Source: Candidatus Methanoplasma sp. (GTDB lineage Archaea > Thermoplasmatota > Thermoplasmata > Methanomassiliicoccales > Methanomethylophilaceae). From it: a stretch of DNA of 64,000 bases. Position 1 is the stretch's first letter, and every line of letters starts with the position of its first letter. The notes below the pieces were generated by a model. The model ran no database searches. It saw only the letters and a list, made by a program, of their open reading frames with translations, and was not told where the DNA came from. The translations under genes were made by a program, and so were the position numbers. The stretch covers positions 1 through 64,000 of the forward strand of contig JAIRPP010000016.1 of the NCBI GenBank assembly GCA_031256955.1, read 5' to 3'. Below, piece by piece: positions 50,653 through 59,495 of this stretch.

Positions 50653-51941
50653 CTCCTGTTGTCGGTCACGTGCTTCGCCTTGCCCTCGAACCTCCCGAGG
50701 GTCCCGGGCAGGGCCAGCCTCACGTCCGCCTTCAGGTTCAGCACGTCCTTCATGCGGGACTCCACAGCGCGCGCCATGGACGCGAGCTTCACCGTGTCCT
50801 CTGTCAGGGAGGCCTCGTCGATCTCGACCTCCACCGTCATCTCGTCCATGTAGCCCTCGTTGCTGAGGGTTATGTGGTAGAACGGGCTGAGGAAGGGCAT
50901 CTCCCCTATGACGCTCTCTATCTGCGACGGGAACACGTTTATGCCCCTGACCACCAGCATGTCGTCCGTCCTCCCGGTGATCCTCATGAGCCTGGGGTGC
51001 GTGCGCCCGCAGGCGCACCTCTCCCACACCAGGGAGGACACGTCCCCTATCCTGTACCTTATCAGCGGGAACGCCTCCTTGTTCAGCATGGTGACGACCA
51101 TCTCGCCGCTCTCCCCCTCCGCGCACGGCTCGCCGCTCTCGTCCAGTATCTCCATGTAGCACACGTCCGCCCAGACGTGGACCCCACGCTGCTCCGAGCA
51201 CTCGAGGAACAGCGGGCCGTACATCTCGCTGGCGCCGTAGCAGTTGTACGCCTTTATGCCGGTGCGCCCCTCTATCTTCCTGCGCATGCTCTCGGACCAG
51301 GGCTCGCCCCCGGCTATGGCCTTCTCCACCGCGGTGCCCCTCATGCTCTTCCCCATGCCCTCGAACGCGTCCGCGATGTGGAACAGGTACGACGGGGTGC
51401 CCGCGCACACGGTGGGCCTCAGGTCCTCTATGAGCATCACCTGCCTGGCGGTGTTGCCTGTGCCGGCGGGGATCACCGCCGCGCCTATCTTCTCGGCGGC
51501 CTGGTGCACCCCGAGGCCCCCCGTGAACAGCCCGTAGCCGTGGTAGTTCTGCAGGGTGTCCGCGCTGGTCATGCCGAAGGAGGCCATGCCCCTGGCGATG
51601 GACTCCGACCACTCGTCCAGGTCGTTCGCGGTGTAGCCGACCACCGTGGGGCGGCCCGTGGTCCCCGACGAGACGTGCATCCTGACGATCTCCTCCCGGG
51701 GCCTGACGAACAGCTTGTCGGGGTAGTTGTCCCTGAGGTCCGTCTTCCTCATGAACGGGACCCTCCGGAAGGATTCGCGGTCGACGACGTCCTCGGGACG
51801 CACCCCCGCCGCGTCCATCCTGCCGCGGAAGAACTCGGAGGAATCGTACATCCTGCGGACCTGCCTCTTCAGAAGGTCCATTTGGAGCCTCTCCAAGTCC
51901 TCCCTGGGCATCGTCTCGATCTTCTCGTCCCTGAAAGCCAT
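50643..51941 (-). CDS. Phenylacetate-CoA ligase-like AMP-forming enzyme (copy 1)
   Basis: 432 aa. ANL-superfamily blocks: VSSGTTGRPTVVGYT (P-loop), NCYGASEMYG, YRIGDVSSLVWERC with GRTHPRLMRITGRTDDMLVV, and the Lys-bearing end. PaaK enzymes make aryl-CoA with ATP. In methanogens they are linked to aryl-acetate or amino-acid arylpyruvate use and to indolepyruvate oxidoreductase. Paralog at 56149. Substrate not fixed by sequence. Confidence 0.87.
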   Translation of the reverse strand: MAFRDEKIETMPREDLERLQMDLLKRQVRRMYDSSEFFRGRMDAAGVRPEDVVDRESFRRVPFMRKTDLRDNYPDKLFVRPREEIVRMHVSSGTTGRPTVVGYTANDLDEWSESIARGMASFGMTSADTLQNYHGYGLFTGGLGVHQAAEKIGAAVIPAGTGNTARQVMLIEDLRPTVCAGTPSYLFHIADAFEGMGKSMRGTAVEKAIAGGEPWSESMRRKIEGRTGIKAYNCYGASEMYGPLFLECSEQRGVHVWADVCYMEILDESGEPCAEGESGEMVVTMLNKEAFPLIRYRIGDVSSLVWERCACGRTHPRLMRITGRTDDMLVVRGINVFPSQIESVIGEMPFLSPFYHITLSNEGYMDEMTVEVEIDEASLTEDTVKLASMARAVESRMKDVLNLKADVRLALPGTLGRFEGKAKHVTDNRSYD

Positions 51942-52155
51942 CGTATCACTCTGGGCATGCCATTCATTGTCACGCCCATGCGGGAATGGGCGTATCCGAT
52001 TTATATGTTGCTGGATCGGGGGGCGCGCCCCGGGAGCGCCCTCTCCCGCGGATCCGGCGGGCCGCGCCGCCCCATGCGCTCGGTCGGATCCGCGATCCCA
52101 TTATATGCGCGGACCGCGTAACGCGCATGCAAACCGATTACCCAGGAGGAATAAG

Positions 52156-54462
52156 ATGGACGACACCCAAGCTATGGGGGTCCGCGAAGGGACTGGGGGG
52201 GAGAAGGAAGGAAGGAAGAACAGGGCGATGCCGCTTCTGCTGCTGGCCCTGCTGATCGGAGCCGCGGCGGGCGCGTGCCTGGCCCTGGGCGGGGGCCCGG
52301 GCGGAGACGCGGCGAATGGAGGCGGAGAGGGCCTCCCGCCCGTAGCGACGTACTCTGTGGATTTTGACGTCGACGGCGGGACGCCCGTAGAGGCTCAGTC
52401 CGTCTTCGAGGGAGGGAAGGCGCACGAGCCGTCCCCGCCCTCGAAGTCGGGGATGGACTTCGCCGGATGGCACAGGGATTCCGCCCTGTCAGTCCCATGG
52501 AACTTTGGCGACAGTGTAACGGGAGACATGACCCTCTACGCCAAGTGGGAGAGCGAAGCGGCCTACTCGGGGCCGACCTTCAGGGTGTCCTTCGCCACGA
52601 ACGGGGGCTCCGCCCTGCCGGACGCGACGGGAGTGATCCCGGGATCGCGCATAGTGGCTCCGCCGGACCCCATATTGGCGGGGCAGCGCCTGGCGGGATG
52701 GTACAGGGACGAGGGGCTGACCGAGAGATGGGACTTCGCAACGGACCGCGTGACGTGCGACACGACCCTGTACGCCCTGTGGGGGCTCCGCAAGTACGTC
52801 GTGGCGTACGACTACCAGGGAGCCACGGGGGGCGCGGACGAAGCGGGGTTCGAAGTAGCATGCGGCGACCCATACTCCCTCGCGACGCCCTCGCGCGTAG
52901 TCGGCGGCGTCCAGTACTCCTTCGGAGGGTGGTTCCTGATGAAGGGAGGGGTGAACCGCGCGATCGGCGCCGATCCGTCCAACGGCAACCACGACCCCTA
53001 CCCCGACGGATCCGGGGGGGAGGCGTGGAACATACCCCGTGACGTGACGCTGTACGCGCACTGGATCGGGACTCCCGGCATAGAGTACGTCTCGATCGCG
53101 GGCGGCGAGCGCGGAGCCAGGAGCGACGGCACCAACGTCGGCGAGACCAATGTGGCTGTACAGGACTACTACATGGGTGAGCCCGTGACCGCGATCATGG
53201 ACGACGGGTTCAATGACTGGAGCGCCCTGGAGCACATATCCATGCCTGACGCGACGCGCGAGATCGGATCTTGTGCGTTCTATGGTCTCCCATACCTGAA
53301 AAATATAAGCCTCCCATATGGCCTTGAGGCCATAAGGGATAGCGCGTTCAAATGGTGCGATATTGCCACTGGGGAGCTGACCATCCCGTCTAGCGTGACC
53401 TTCATCGGAGATAACGCGTTCTATGGGTGCGTGGGGATCTCTGGGCATCTGGAGATTCCGTCTGGCGTGGCATCCATAGGGGATGGCGCGTTCCAGGAGT
53501 GCTTTGGGATAGAGAGTCTTACCATCCAGCAAGGCGTGGAGTACATAGGGAAGAATGCGTTCACGGATTGCAGGGGGATCACCGGGGCGCTGACCATTCC
53601 GTCGGGCGTGAAATCCATAGGGGAGAGGGCGTTCTCGGGGTGTGTGGGGATCACTGGGCATCTGGAGATACCGTCTAGCGTGACTTCCATAGGGGATGGC
53701 GCGTTCGCTAATTGCGAGGGAGTCGAGAGTCTTACCATCCAGCAAGGCGTGGAATCCATTGGGGATGATGCGTTCTATTACTGCATCGGGATCACAGGGG
53801 CGCTGACCATCCCGTCGAGCGTGACGTCCATAGGGGATGGCGCGTTCCAGGACTGCCCGGGGATCACTGGGCAGCGGGAGATACCGTCTAGCGTGACTTC
53901 CATAGGGAATGGGACGTTCTATGGGTGCATTGGGATCACGAGCCTGACCATCCCGTCGAGCGTGACGTCCATAGGGGATGGCGCGTTCGGAAAATGCGGG
54001 ATCACGAGCCTGACCATCCCGTCGAGCGTGACGTCCATAGGGAGTGACGCGTTCTATGGGTGCATTGGGATCACGAGCCTGACCATCCCGTCGAGCGTGA
54101 CGTCCATAGGGAATGGCGCGTTCCAGGGATGCATTGGGATCACAAACCTGACCATCCAGCACGGCGTGGAATCCATAGGGCATTGGGCGTTCAAGGGGTG
54201 CGTGGGGATCTCTGGGCATCTGGAGATACCATCGAGCGTGACATTCATCGGATGGTACGCGTTCGAGGGGTGCACGAGCCTCTCCTCCGTGTACATACCG
54301 ACTGACTCGCTAACGAGTTTCCATATGGGAAGCTATGCGCTCTCACAATGCTCATCCGACATGATCATCTATGTGGACAATCCGTTGAACACACACGGGT
54401 TTTTTATATCATGCATCGACGACTTCCTCGTGAAACCCATTTCTTCGCGCCCGCAACCCTGA
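52156..54462 (+). CDS. Large surface protein: InlB-type repeats then BspA-like leucine-rich repeats
   Basis: 768 aa. Basic N-terminus and hydrophobic segment (residues 26-45, MPLLLLALLIGAAAGACLAL), whose end AAGAC may be a lipobox. Residues about 65-310 hold four InlB B-like repeats (each ends like TLYAKW, TLYALW, TLYAHW). Residues about 360-745 hold some 15 BspA LRR units of 22-24 residues (LTIPSSVTSIGDGAF-like). Such proteins attach to surfaces or host material. SD AGGAGGA precedes ATG. The near-identical DNA units can expand or contract. Confidence 0.87.
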   Translation: MDDTQAMGVREGTGGEKEGRKNRAMPLLLLALLIGAAAGACLALGGGPGGDAANGGGEGLPPVATYSVDFDVDGGTPVEAQSVFEGGKAHEPSPPSKSGMDFAGWHRDSALSVPWNFGDSVTGDMTLYAKWESEAAYSGPTFRVSFATNGGSALPDATGVIPGSRIVAPPDPILAGQRLAGWYRDEGLTERWDFATDRVTCDTTLYALWGLRKYVVAYDYQGATGGADEAGFEVACGDPYSLATPSRVVGGVQYSFGGWFLMKGGVNRAIGADPSNGNHDPYPDGSGGEAWNIPRDVTLYAHWIGTPGIEYVSIAGGERGARSDGTNVGETNVAVQDYYMGEPVTAIMDDGFNDWSALEHISMPDATREIGSCAFYGLPYLKNISLPYGLEAIRDSAFKWCDIATGELTIPSSVTFIGDNAFYGCVGISGHLEIPSGVASIGDGAFQECFGIESLTIQQGVEYIGKNAFTDCRGITGALTIPSGVKSIGERAFSGCVGITGHLEIPSSVTSIGDGAFANCEGVESLTIQQGVESIGDDAFYYCIGITGALTIPSSVTSIGDGAFQDCPGITGQREIPSSVTSIGNGTFYGCIGITSLTIPSSVTSIGDGAFGKCGITSLTIPSSVTSIGSDAFYGCIGITSLTIPSSVTSIGNGAFQGCIGITNLTIQHGVESIGHWAFKGCVGISGHLEIPSSVTFIGWYAFEGCTSLSSVYIPTDSLTSFHMGSYALSQCSSDMIIYVDNPLNTHGFFISCIDDFLVKPISSRPQP
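53370..54270 (+). repeat. DNA tandem repeats coding BspA LRR units
   Basis: About 13 copies of a 66-69-base unit (CCGTCGAGCGTGACGTCCATAG-like) run through the LRR part; some neighbours (units near 53930-54120) are almost identical at the DNA level, which points to recent duplication or gene conversion. Confidence 0.8.
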
Positions 54463-54465
54463 AAC

Positions 54466-54505
54466 GGATCCGCCGGTCTCCGGCGGATCCCGTCTTTATT
54501 CTTTT
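54466..54505 (+). terminator. Terminator of the surface-protein gene
   Basis: GGATCCGCCGG (54466-54476) pairs with CCGGCGGATCC (54480-54490) with a TCT loop, followed by CGTCTTTATTCTTTTTC with T-runs. It starts 3 bases after the stop codon. Confidence 0.8.
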
Positions 54506-54610
54506 TCTACGGACCGCGCGTCGCCGGGATATGGAGGCCGCAGATCTCGTTTCGAACAGGCGCATGCCGTGCCCTGCGTCGCGCTCGCGCCCCTGCGCCA
54601 TGTGCGCCGC

Positions 54611-54668
54611 GGTGAAAATCATAAACCGATTATGGTGAAAACGACAAACTGAACTTGATGTTTTCACC
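54611..54668. repeat. Orphan GGTGAAAA repeats
   Basis: GGTGAAAA at 54611-54618 and 54634-54641, and its inverse TTTTCACC at 54661-54668; the outer pair GGTGAAAAC (54634-54642) and GTTTTCACC (54660-54668) is a perfect 9-bp dyad with a 17-base spacer. It lies between two converging genes with no start nearby. It resembles the operator repeats in front of the ATPase genes. Confidence 0.5.
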
Positions 54669-54748
54669 CTCTCGGGAGGATCTTGCGAGCGTCTCCGCCG
54701 AGAGGATCGGGGATCCGCGACTTCGGCTGGGAGCCGGGCGCGGGCCCC

Positions 54749-55711
54749 TCAGACCAGCCCTATGGACCCGGCTATCCTCAGCTTCCCGCCCTCGAGGTAC
54801 ATCATGACCGCCCTGTCCCCGGGCTTGTAGATCATGTCCGCCTCCGCCTCCATGGACACGATCGGGGACCTGAACCCGCCCGAGTCGTCCACGGAGGCCA
54901 CCCTGAACGGCACCATCTGCATCCAGTGCCCCACATGGAGCACCATGCCCTCCCTCAGGGGGGACGGCCAGTACCTTATCAGCTCCGCCCTCCCCTCGAT
55001 CCTCTTGGACATCTTGACGCTCGGGTCCGTCGTCAGCACGTGCCCGCGGTCCAGCTCCTCCGAGTCCACGCCCCTGAGGGCGAGGCCCACGTGGTCCCCG
55101 CGGACCCCGTCCTCCGCGTCCACGTCGTGCTTCTGGATGGACTTGAGCACCACCTCCCTCCCCAGCGGGAGGGCCCTCATCTTGTCGTGCTTCCTGAAGT
55201 GCCCGTCTATGACGGACCCCAGGACGACGGTCCCCACGCCCTTGACGTTGAAGTGGCTGTCCACGGGGCAGGACCCGCAGGACCCCTCCCCCGCCTTCCT
55301 GCCCTCGGCCTGCGCCATGTCCAGCAGGGCCTCCCTCATCTTGACGCAGTCCTCCTCTATGGCCTCGAACCCCTCCAGGGACGTGCCCGCTATCAGCGGG
55401 GCCAGCTGCTCCATCTGGATGTAGTTGCGGAGCAGCACCCAGCCCCTGCGTATGCCGAACATGTCGGCCATGACTATCTGCTCCCCCAGGGCGGCGTCTA
55501 TCTTCTCCACCGCCAGGATCGCGAACTCCGACATCCCGACGGAGTAGAACAGCGACGACAGCTTCTCGGGGTACTTGGTGGGCTCTATCAGCGTGACCGA
55601 GTCCTGCCCCCTCTTCAGCTCGAAGAAGGTCATGTCGGTGGCGGTCCCCTTCTTCCCTATCTGCCCGGCCAGCCCGGCCGCGCCGAGCACGGCGACGTTC
55701 ATGTTGCCCAT
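54749..55711 (-). CDS. EF-Tu/SelB-like translation-factor protein without a P-loop
   Basis: 320 aa. The C-terminal two thirds resemble domains 2 and 3 of EF-Tu/SelB (FNVKGVGTVVLGSVIDG, VVLKSIQKHDVDAEDGVRGDHVGLALRG, HVLTTDP). The N-terminal G domain is reduced: NVAVLGAAGLAGQIGKKGT stands where GHVDHGKT should be, so GTP binding is doubtful. A methanogen branch of such proteins is known but not characterised. Third gene of the operon with the PaaK-like ligase and ACT protein. Confidence 0.8.
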   Translation of the reverse strand: MGNMNVAVLGAAGLAGQIGKKGTATDMTFFELKRGQDSVTLIEPTKYPEKLSSLFYSVGMSEFAILAVEKIDAALGEQIVMADMFGIRRGWVLLRNYIQMEQLAPLIAGTSLEGFEAIEEDCVKMREALLDMAQAEGRKAGEGSCGSCPVDSHFNVKGVGTVVLGSVIDGHFRKHDKMRALPLGREVVLKSIQKHDVDAEDGVRGDHVGLALRGVDSEELDRGHVLTTDPSVKMSKRIEGRAELIRYWPSPLREGMVLHVGHWMQMVPFRVASVDDSGGFRSPIVSMEAEADMIYKPGDRAVMMYLEGGKLRIAGSIGLV

Positions 55712-55715
55712 GCCA

Positions 55716-56147
55716 TCAGATCTCCGAGCTCTTGACCAGGGGGATCCCCGCGCCGCCGAGGGCCTTCACGGCCTTCCCGGGGTCGTCCACGCGCATCAGG
55801 AACGCCTCGACCCCGCCCCTGCTGTACGCGTACCCGTACTCTATGTTTATGCCCGCCCTGCCCAGGACGTCCGCCGCGCCGAACAGGGCTCCGGGGGAGT
55901 CCTCCACCCTGACCCCCACCAGCCCGGTCTTCTTGACTATCAGGCCCTTCGCCCTTATCTTCTCGAACGCCCCCTCGGGGTCGTCCACCAGGGCCCTCAG
56001 TATGCCGAACTCCGTGGACTCCGCCAGGTTGCACGCCTTCATGTTGACCCCCGCGTCCTTCAGCGTGCGGGCCACGCCCGCCAGCCTCCCGGGCTCGTTG
56101 TTGACGAATATCGAAAGCTGCGTGATTATCTCTTCTTCTCCGGCCAT
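55716..56147 (-). CDS. Tandem ACT-domain protein
   Basis: 143 aa, two ACT units (ITQLSIFVNNEPGRLAGVARTL and GLVGVRVEDSPGALFGAADVL). ACT domains bind amino acids. Such proteins commonly sit with paaK genes in methanogens, where they may sense aromatic or branched amino acids. Starts 1 base after the ligase stop and ends 4 bases before the next gene. Confidence 0.9.
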   Translation of the reverse strand: MAGEEEIITQLSIFVNNEPGRLAGVARTLKDAGVNMKACNLAESTEFGILRALVDDPEGAFEKIRAKGLIVKKTGLVGVRVEDSPGALFGAADVLGRAGINIEYGYAYSRGGVEAFLMRVDDPGKAVKALGGAGIPLVKSSEI

Positions 56148-56148
56148 G

Positions 56149-57453
56149 TCAATACACCCTCTTGTCGATCACTCTCTTCGCCTTCCCCTCGAACCGGGGG
56201 AGCTCCCCCGGCGCCTTGAGCTCCACGGCCACGGCGAGGTTCAGGTACTTCTTCAGCTCGGACTCTATGCGCGACCTTATGCGGACCATGTCCTCGACCT
56301 TGTCGCTGAACGCCTCCGACCTTATCTCCGCCTGGAGGGTCATGTGGTCCAGGTCCCCGTCCCTGGACACCGTTATCATGTACTGGTCGCCCACCTCCGG
56401 CATCCTCATCAGCGCGTACTCTATCTGCGACGGGAACACGTTGATCCCGCGGATTATGAGCATGTCGTCGGTGCGCCCGGTTATCCTGGAGAGCCTCGGC
56501 GACGTCCTGCCGCAGGCGCACTCGCCCTTCATGAGGGACGCCACGTCCTTCACGCGGAACCTCACCATGGGCATCGCCTCCTTCTTCAGCATGGTGACCG
56601 CCATCTCCCCCTCGGAGCCGTCCTCCAGCCTCTCGCCCGTGGCGGGGTCCAGGATCTCCACCATCATTATGTCCCCGCCCACGTGGATCCCGTCCCTCTC
56701 GGCGCACTCGGAGAACATCGGCCCCGCCTGCTCCGAGGTCCCGTAGATGTCGTAGGCCCTGACCCCCGTGGATTCCTCTATGTGCCTCCTCATGCTCTCG
56801 GTCCACGGCTCCGCGCCCAGGATGGCCTTCCTGAGGCTGGTGTCCCTCCTTATGTCCATCCCCATCCTCTTGGCCACCGTGTTCATGTGCATCATGTACG
56901 ACGGGGTGCAGGCTATGGTCGTGACGTCCAGGTCCTGCATCAGCTCCAGCTGCCTCTCCGTGTTCCCCGTGCTGCTGGGGACGACGGACGCCCCCACCCT
57001 CTCCGCCCCGTAGTGGAGCCCCAGTCCCCCCGTGAACAGCCCGTACCCGTAGGACACCTGCAGCACGTCGTCGCTGCCCACGCCTATGGACGTGAGCGAG
57101 CGCGCCAGCGCCTCGGTCCAGTACTCCAGGTCCCCCTTGGTGTAGCCCACCACCGTGGGCTTCCCGCTGGTCCCCGAAGAGGCGTGGAACCTCACGATCT
57201 CGCTGTTGGGGACCGTGAACATCTTGGTCGGATAGTTCTCCCTCAGGTCCTCCTTGTACATGAACGGGAGCCTGGAGGCGTCGTCGATCGAGCGTATGTC
57301 GCTCGGGAGCACCCCCGCGGCCCTCATCCTGTCGTGGTAGAACCGGTTGAAGTCGTACAGCCTCTCGACGAGGCGCCTGAGGCTCCTTCCCTGGAGCTCG
57401 CGGAGCTCCCCCGCGGGCATGCATTCCATCTCTGGGTTCCAGTATTCGCGCAT
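56149..57453 (-). CDS. Phenylacetate-CoA ligase-like AMP-forming enzyme (copy 2)
   Basis: 434 aa. Same family as copy 1: HASSGTSGKPTVVGYT, YDIYGTSEQAGPM and RLSRITGRTDDMLIIRGINVFP. First gene of the operon with the ACT and EF-Tu-like genes. Likely activates an aromatic acid from amino-acid turnover; the exact acid is unknown. The two copies differ in the N-terminal and substrate-region loops. Confidence 0.88.
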   Translation of the reverse strand: MREYWNPEMECMPAGELRELQGRSLRRLVERLYDFNRFYHDRMRAAGVLPSDIRSIDDASRLPFMYKEDLRENYPTKMFTVPNSEIVRFHASSGTSGKPTVVGYTKGDLEYWTEALARSLTSIGVGSDDVLQVSYGYGLFTGGLGLHYGAERVGASVVPSSTGNTERQLELMQDLDVTTIACTPSYMMHMNTVAKRMGMDIRRDTSLRKAILGAEPWTESMRRHIEESTGVRAYDIYGTSEQAGPMFSECAERDGIHVGGDIMMVEILDPATGERLEDGSEGEMAVTMLKKEAMPMVRFRVKDVASLMKGECACGRTSPRLSRITGRTDDMLIIRGINVFPSQIEYALMRMPEVGDQYMITVSRDGDLDHMTLQAEIRSEAFSDKVEDMVRIRSRIESELKKYLNLAVAVELKAPGELPRFEGKAKRVIDKRVY

Positions 57454-57505
57454 TCTCTCGCGCGGACATGCTCTTTTTATTATTTATGGAGGTGCTTGGG
57501 GCGGC

Positions 57506-58102
57506 ATGGACCAGAGAGGGCGCTGGGACGAGTTCTACGCGCGGAACCGCAGGCCGTGGCGCGGATCCGGGAGCCTGGGGCCGCTGAGGGTGGAGCCCGG
57601 CATGAGGGCGCTGGACGTGGGGTGCGGGAACGGGAAGACGGTCTCGTCGCTCCTGAGGGAGGGGGCGGAGGCCACGGGCCTGGACTTCTCGGCGGAGGCG
57701 ATAGAGTCGTGCAGGTCCCTGTTCGGGGACAGGGCGGAGTTCGTGGTGGCGGACTCGTCGGACATGCCCTTCGCGGACGGGTCCTTCGACGTGGTGACCG
57801 CGGTCCACGTCTTCGAGCACCTCCGCCCCGAGGAGGCCGCCGCCACGGCGGCGGAGATCGAGAGGGTGCTAGCGCCGGGGGGGACTGCGCTGGTCAGGTC
57901 GTTCGCCGTGGGGGACTCCCGCTCGGGCGGGCTCGGCGAGGGGGTCCGCGGCAACGGCATAAGGTACAGGTACTTCACGGAGGAGGGGCTGGCGGGCCTC
58001 TTCCCGGGGCTGGAGGCGCTGTCCGTCGAGAGGATCGACGAGACCATGCGCTTCGGGGCGGTGCGGGTCAGGATAGAGTGCCTGCTCCGCGCCCCCGGCT
58101 GA
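57506..58102 (+). CDS. Class I SAM-dependent methyltransferase
   Basis: 198 aa. Motif I MRALDVGCGNGKTVSSLL, acidic loop ATGLDFSAEAIES, motif II VVADSSDMPFADGSFDVV and the later RVLAPGG. Small-molecule or ubiquinone-type methyltransferase fold; substrate unknown. TATA-like TATTTATG at 57479-57486 is 24 bases before ATG 57506. Single gene, divergent from the paaK operon. Confidence 0.85.
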   Translation: MDQRGRWDEFYARNRRPWRGSGSLGPLRVEPGMRALDVGCGNGKTVSSLLREGAEATGLDFSAEAIESCRSLFGDRAEFVVADSSDMPFADGSFDVVTAVHVFEHLRPEEAAATAAEIERVLAPGGTALVRSFAVGDSRSGGLGEGVRGNGIRYRYFTEEGLAGLFPGLEALSVERIDETMRFGAVRVRIECLLRAPG

Positions 58103-58126
58103 GGGCGGCGGATCCGCCGCCCTCGC

Positions 58127-59005
58127 TCATCGCCCATAGCGGCTCAGATCGACTCCGTACATCTCCGCGCGCTCCCGCATCTCCCCCAGGGGGGCCCAGC
58201 CCTCGACCCTCTCCCCCGACAGGACGCGCTCCATCTCCATCGTCTCCGGGCGGACCGCCGCCCCCAGCGGATCCCTGTGCTTCACATAGAATATCAGCGC
58301 CGCCATCCTCTTGCGCCAGTCGGGATCCCTCTCTATGACCCGGAGCGAGTGCTCGAACGCGTCCTCCAGGGACGGCTCGGAAGCCATGCCGCAATAGTAG
58401 TTGACTTCGGGGCGGACGTCCACTCCGAACCTCCGGTACGCGGAGAACGCGGTCTCCGCGAAACCCGTCTGCGCCCTGCAGGAGAACAGCAGCAGCCCCC
58501 TGGGCCCGCGGTACACCTCCGCGTCCCGGGGGACCCTCTCGTCCATCAGCGCCCTGTGCTCCACGTACGCCCCCGCGAGCCCCCGCAGGCCGGGCCACAG
58601 CGCGTCGTTGATCCCGTAGGCGCCGCCCCTCTTCGCCACCATCCCCATGCGCCCCATCTCGTCCATCTTCCTGTACACCGTCGCCCTGGCCAGGCCCGAC
58701 TCCGCCGAAACCGCCTCGGCGGTCCCCGGGACGCAGAGCGCGGCGAGGACGTCCAGGCCGCTGTCCGAGAGGGGGGCGATGGAGCCCGGGCTGTCGGACA
58801 GGACCCGGGACAGGGCGAGCGGGAAGGCGGACCTCGCCACGGCCACCTCCCTGCCCCTCTTCTCCGCCATGCCCTTGCCCCTCAGGGACCCGACCACCCC
58901 GTACGCCCTGGGCGCGCTGAGCCCCGTCTCCGCCGAGATGGACCGGGCGTCGCGGCGCCCTCCCGCTATCGCCATGAGCGCCCTCATCTCGCTTTTCGAT
59001 ATCAT
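58127..59005 (-). CDS. Transcriptional regulator with two winged-helix domains
   Basis: 292 aa. Two HTH blocks: SISAETGLSAPRAYGVVGSL (residues 22-41) and AVSAESGLARATVYRKMDEM (about 97-116), both winged-helix type, then a C-terminal domain of unknown fold (GPRGLLLFSCRAQ). Related to TrmB/MarR-like archaeal regulators. A 40-bp palindrome sits 4 bases from its start, so self-regulation is likely. Confidence 0.75.
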   Translation of the reverse strand: MISKSEMRALMAIAGGRRDARSISAETGLSAPRAYGVVGSLRGKGMAEKRGREVAVARSAFPLALSRVLSDSPGSIAPLSDSGLDVLAALCVPGTAEAVSAESGLARATVYRKMDEMGRMGMVAKRGGAYGINDALWPGLRGLAGAYVEHRALMDERVPRDAEVYRGPRGLLLFSCRAQTGFAETAFSAYRRFGVDVRPEVNYYCGMASEPSLEDAFEHSLRVIERDPDWRKRMAALIFYVKHRDPLGAAVRPETMEMERVLSGERVEGWAPLGEMRERAEMYGVDLSRYGR

Positions 59006-59009
59006 GTCT

Positions 59010-59049
59010 CATAAAAGAATAATTTTATTTAAATAATTATTGTTTTATG
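59010..59049. promoter_or_regulatory. 40-bp near-perfect palindrome at the regulator promoter
   Basis: CATAAAAGAATAATT (59010-59024) and AATTATTGTTTTATG (59035-59049) match as inverted arms at 14 of 15 positions with a 10-base AT spacer. It overlaps the TATA region of the wHTH gene and starts 4 bases from its ATG. Likely operator for that regulator. Confidence 0.7.
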
Positions 59050-59209
59050 CGAATTTATCTTTTGTATCCCTGCTTTCCCCCATATAGGCGGGCCGCCTGC
59101 GCCGCTCTCCAGGGATCCTCTGCGCGCGCTCGGCGCGGATGAAGGCGCGGCTCCCGCCCGGAAACCTTCATATAAAAAAGACGGATAGAGCGGGATCAGG
59201 TGTGAACAC

Positions 59210-59488
59210 TTGAAGGAATACAACCCATACGCGCCGCGCAACCCGTCCACGATGTGCGCCGTGTCCCTGATCATAGGGATCGCGGCCGCCGCGGCGTGCG
59301 CCCTCTTCGAGAGCCCGAACTACGCCGCCGTCATAGCGGGGGCGGTCGGGATATCGGCCGGGCCGTACGCCATGGCCTACGCCGGCCGCATAGGCGTCGG
59401 GAGGAAGAACCTGAACTACGCCCTGTCCGGCGTCGGGTCCGCCCTGTCCGCCATAGCCTTCGTCCTCGGCATAGCCACCCTGGCGTGA
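59210..59488 (+). CDS. Small membrane protein (TTG start)
   Basis: 92 aa, three hydrophobic segments (SLIIGIAAAAACALF, AAVIAGAVGISAGPYAMAYAG, ALSGVGSALSAIAFVLGIATL), like DUF4190-type small membrane proteins. TTG 59210 is preceded by AGGTG at 59198-59202 and by the TATA-like TTCATATAAAA at about 59168. Stop is 7 bases before the next gene. Function unknown. Confidence 0.65.
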   Translation: MKEYNPYAPRNPSTMCAVSLIIGIAAAAACALFESPNYAAVIAGAVGISAGPYAMAYAGRIGVGRKNLNYALSGVGSALSAIAFVLGIATLA

Positions 59489-59495
59489 GGCGGGC

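Noticed and set aside
53370-54270. CRISPR-like array in the repeat region
   Set aside because: Units are coding, 66-69 bases, without constant-length spacers or a palindromic repeat; they are BspA LRR units.
54404-54667. 87-residue minus-strand frame
   Set aside because: It runs through a terminator and the orphan repeats and has basic low-complexity composition; no ribosome site.
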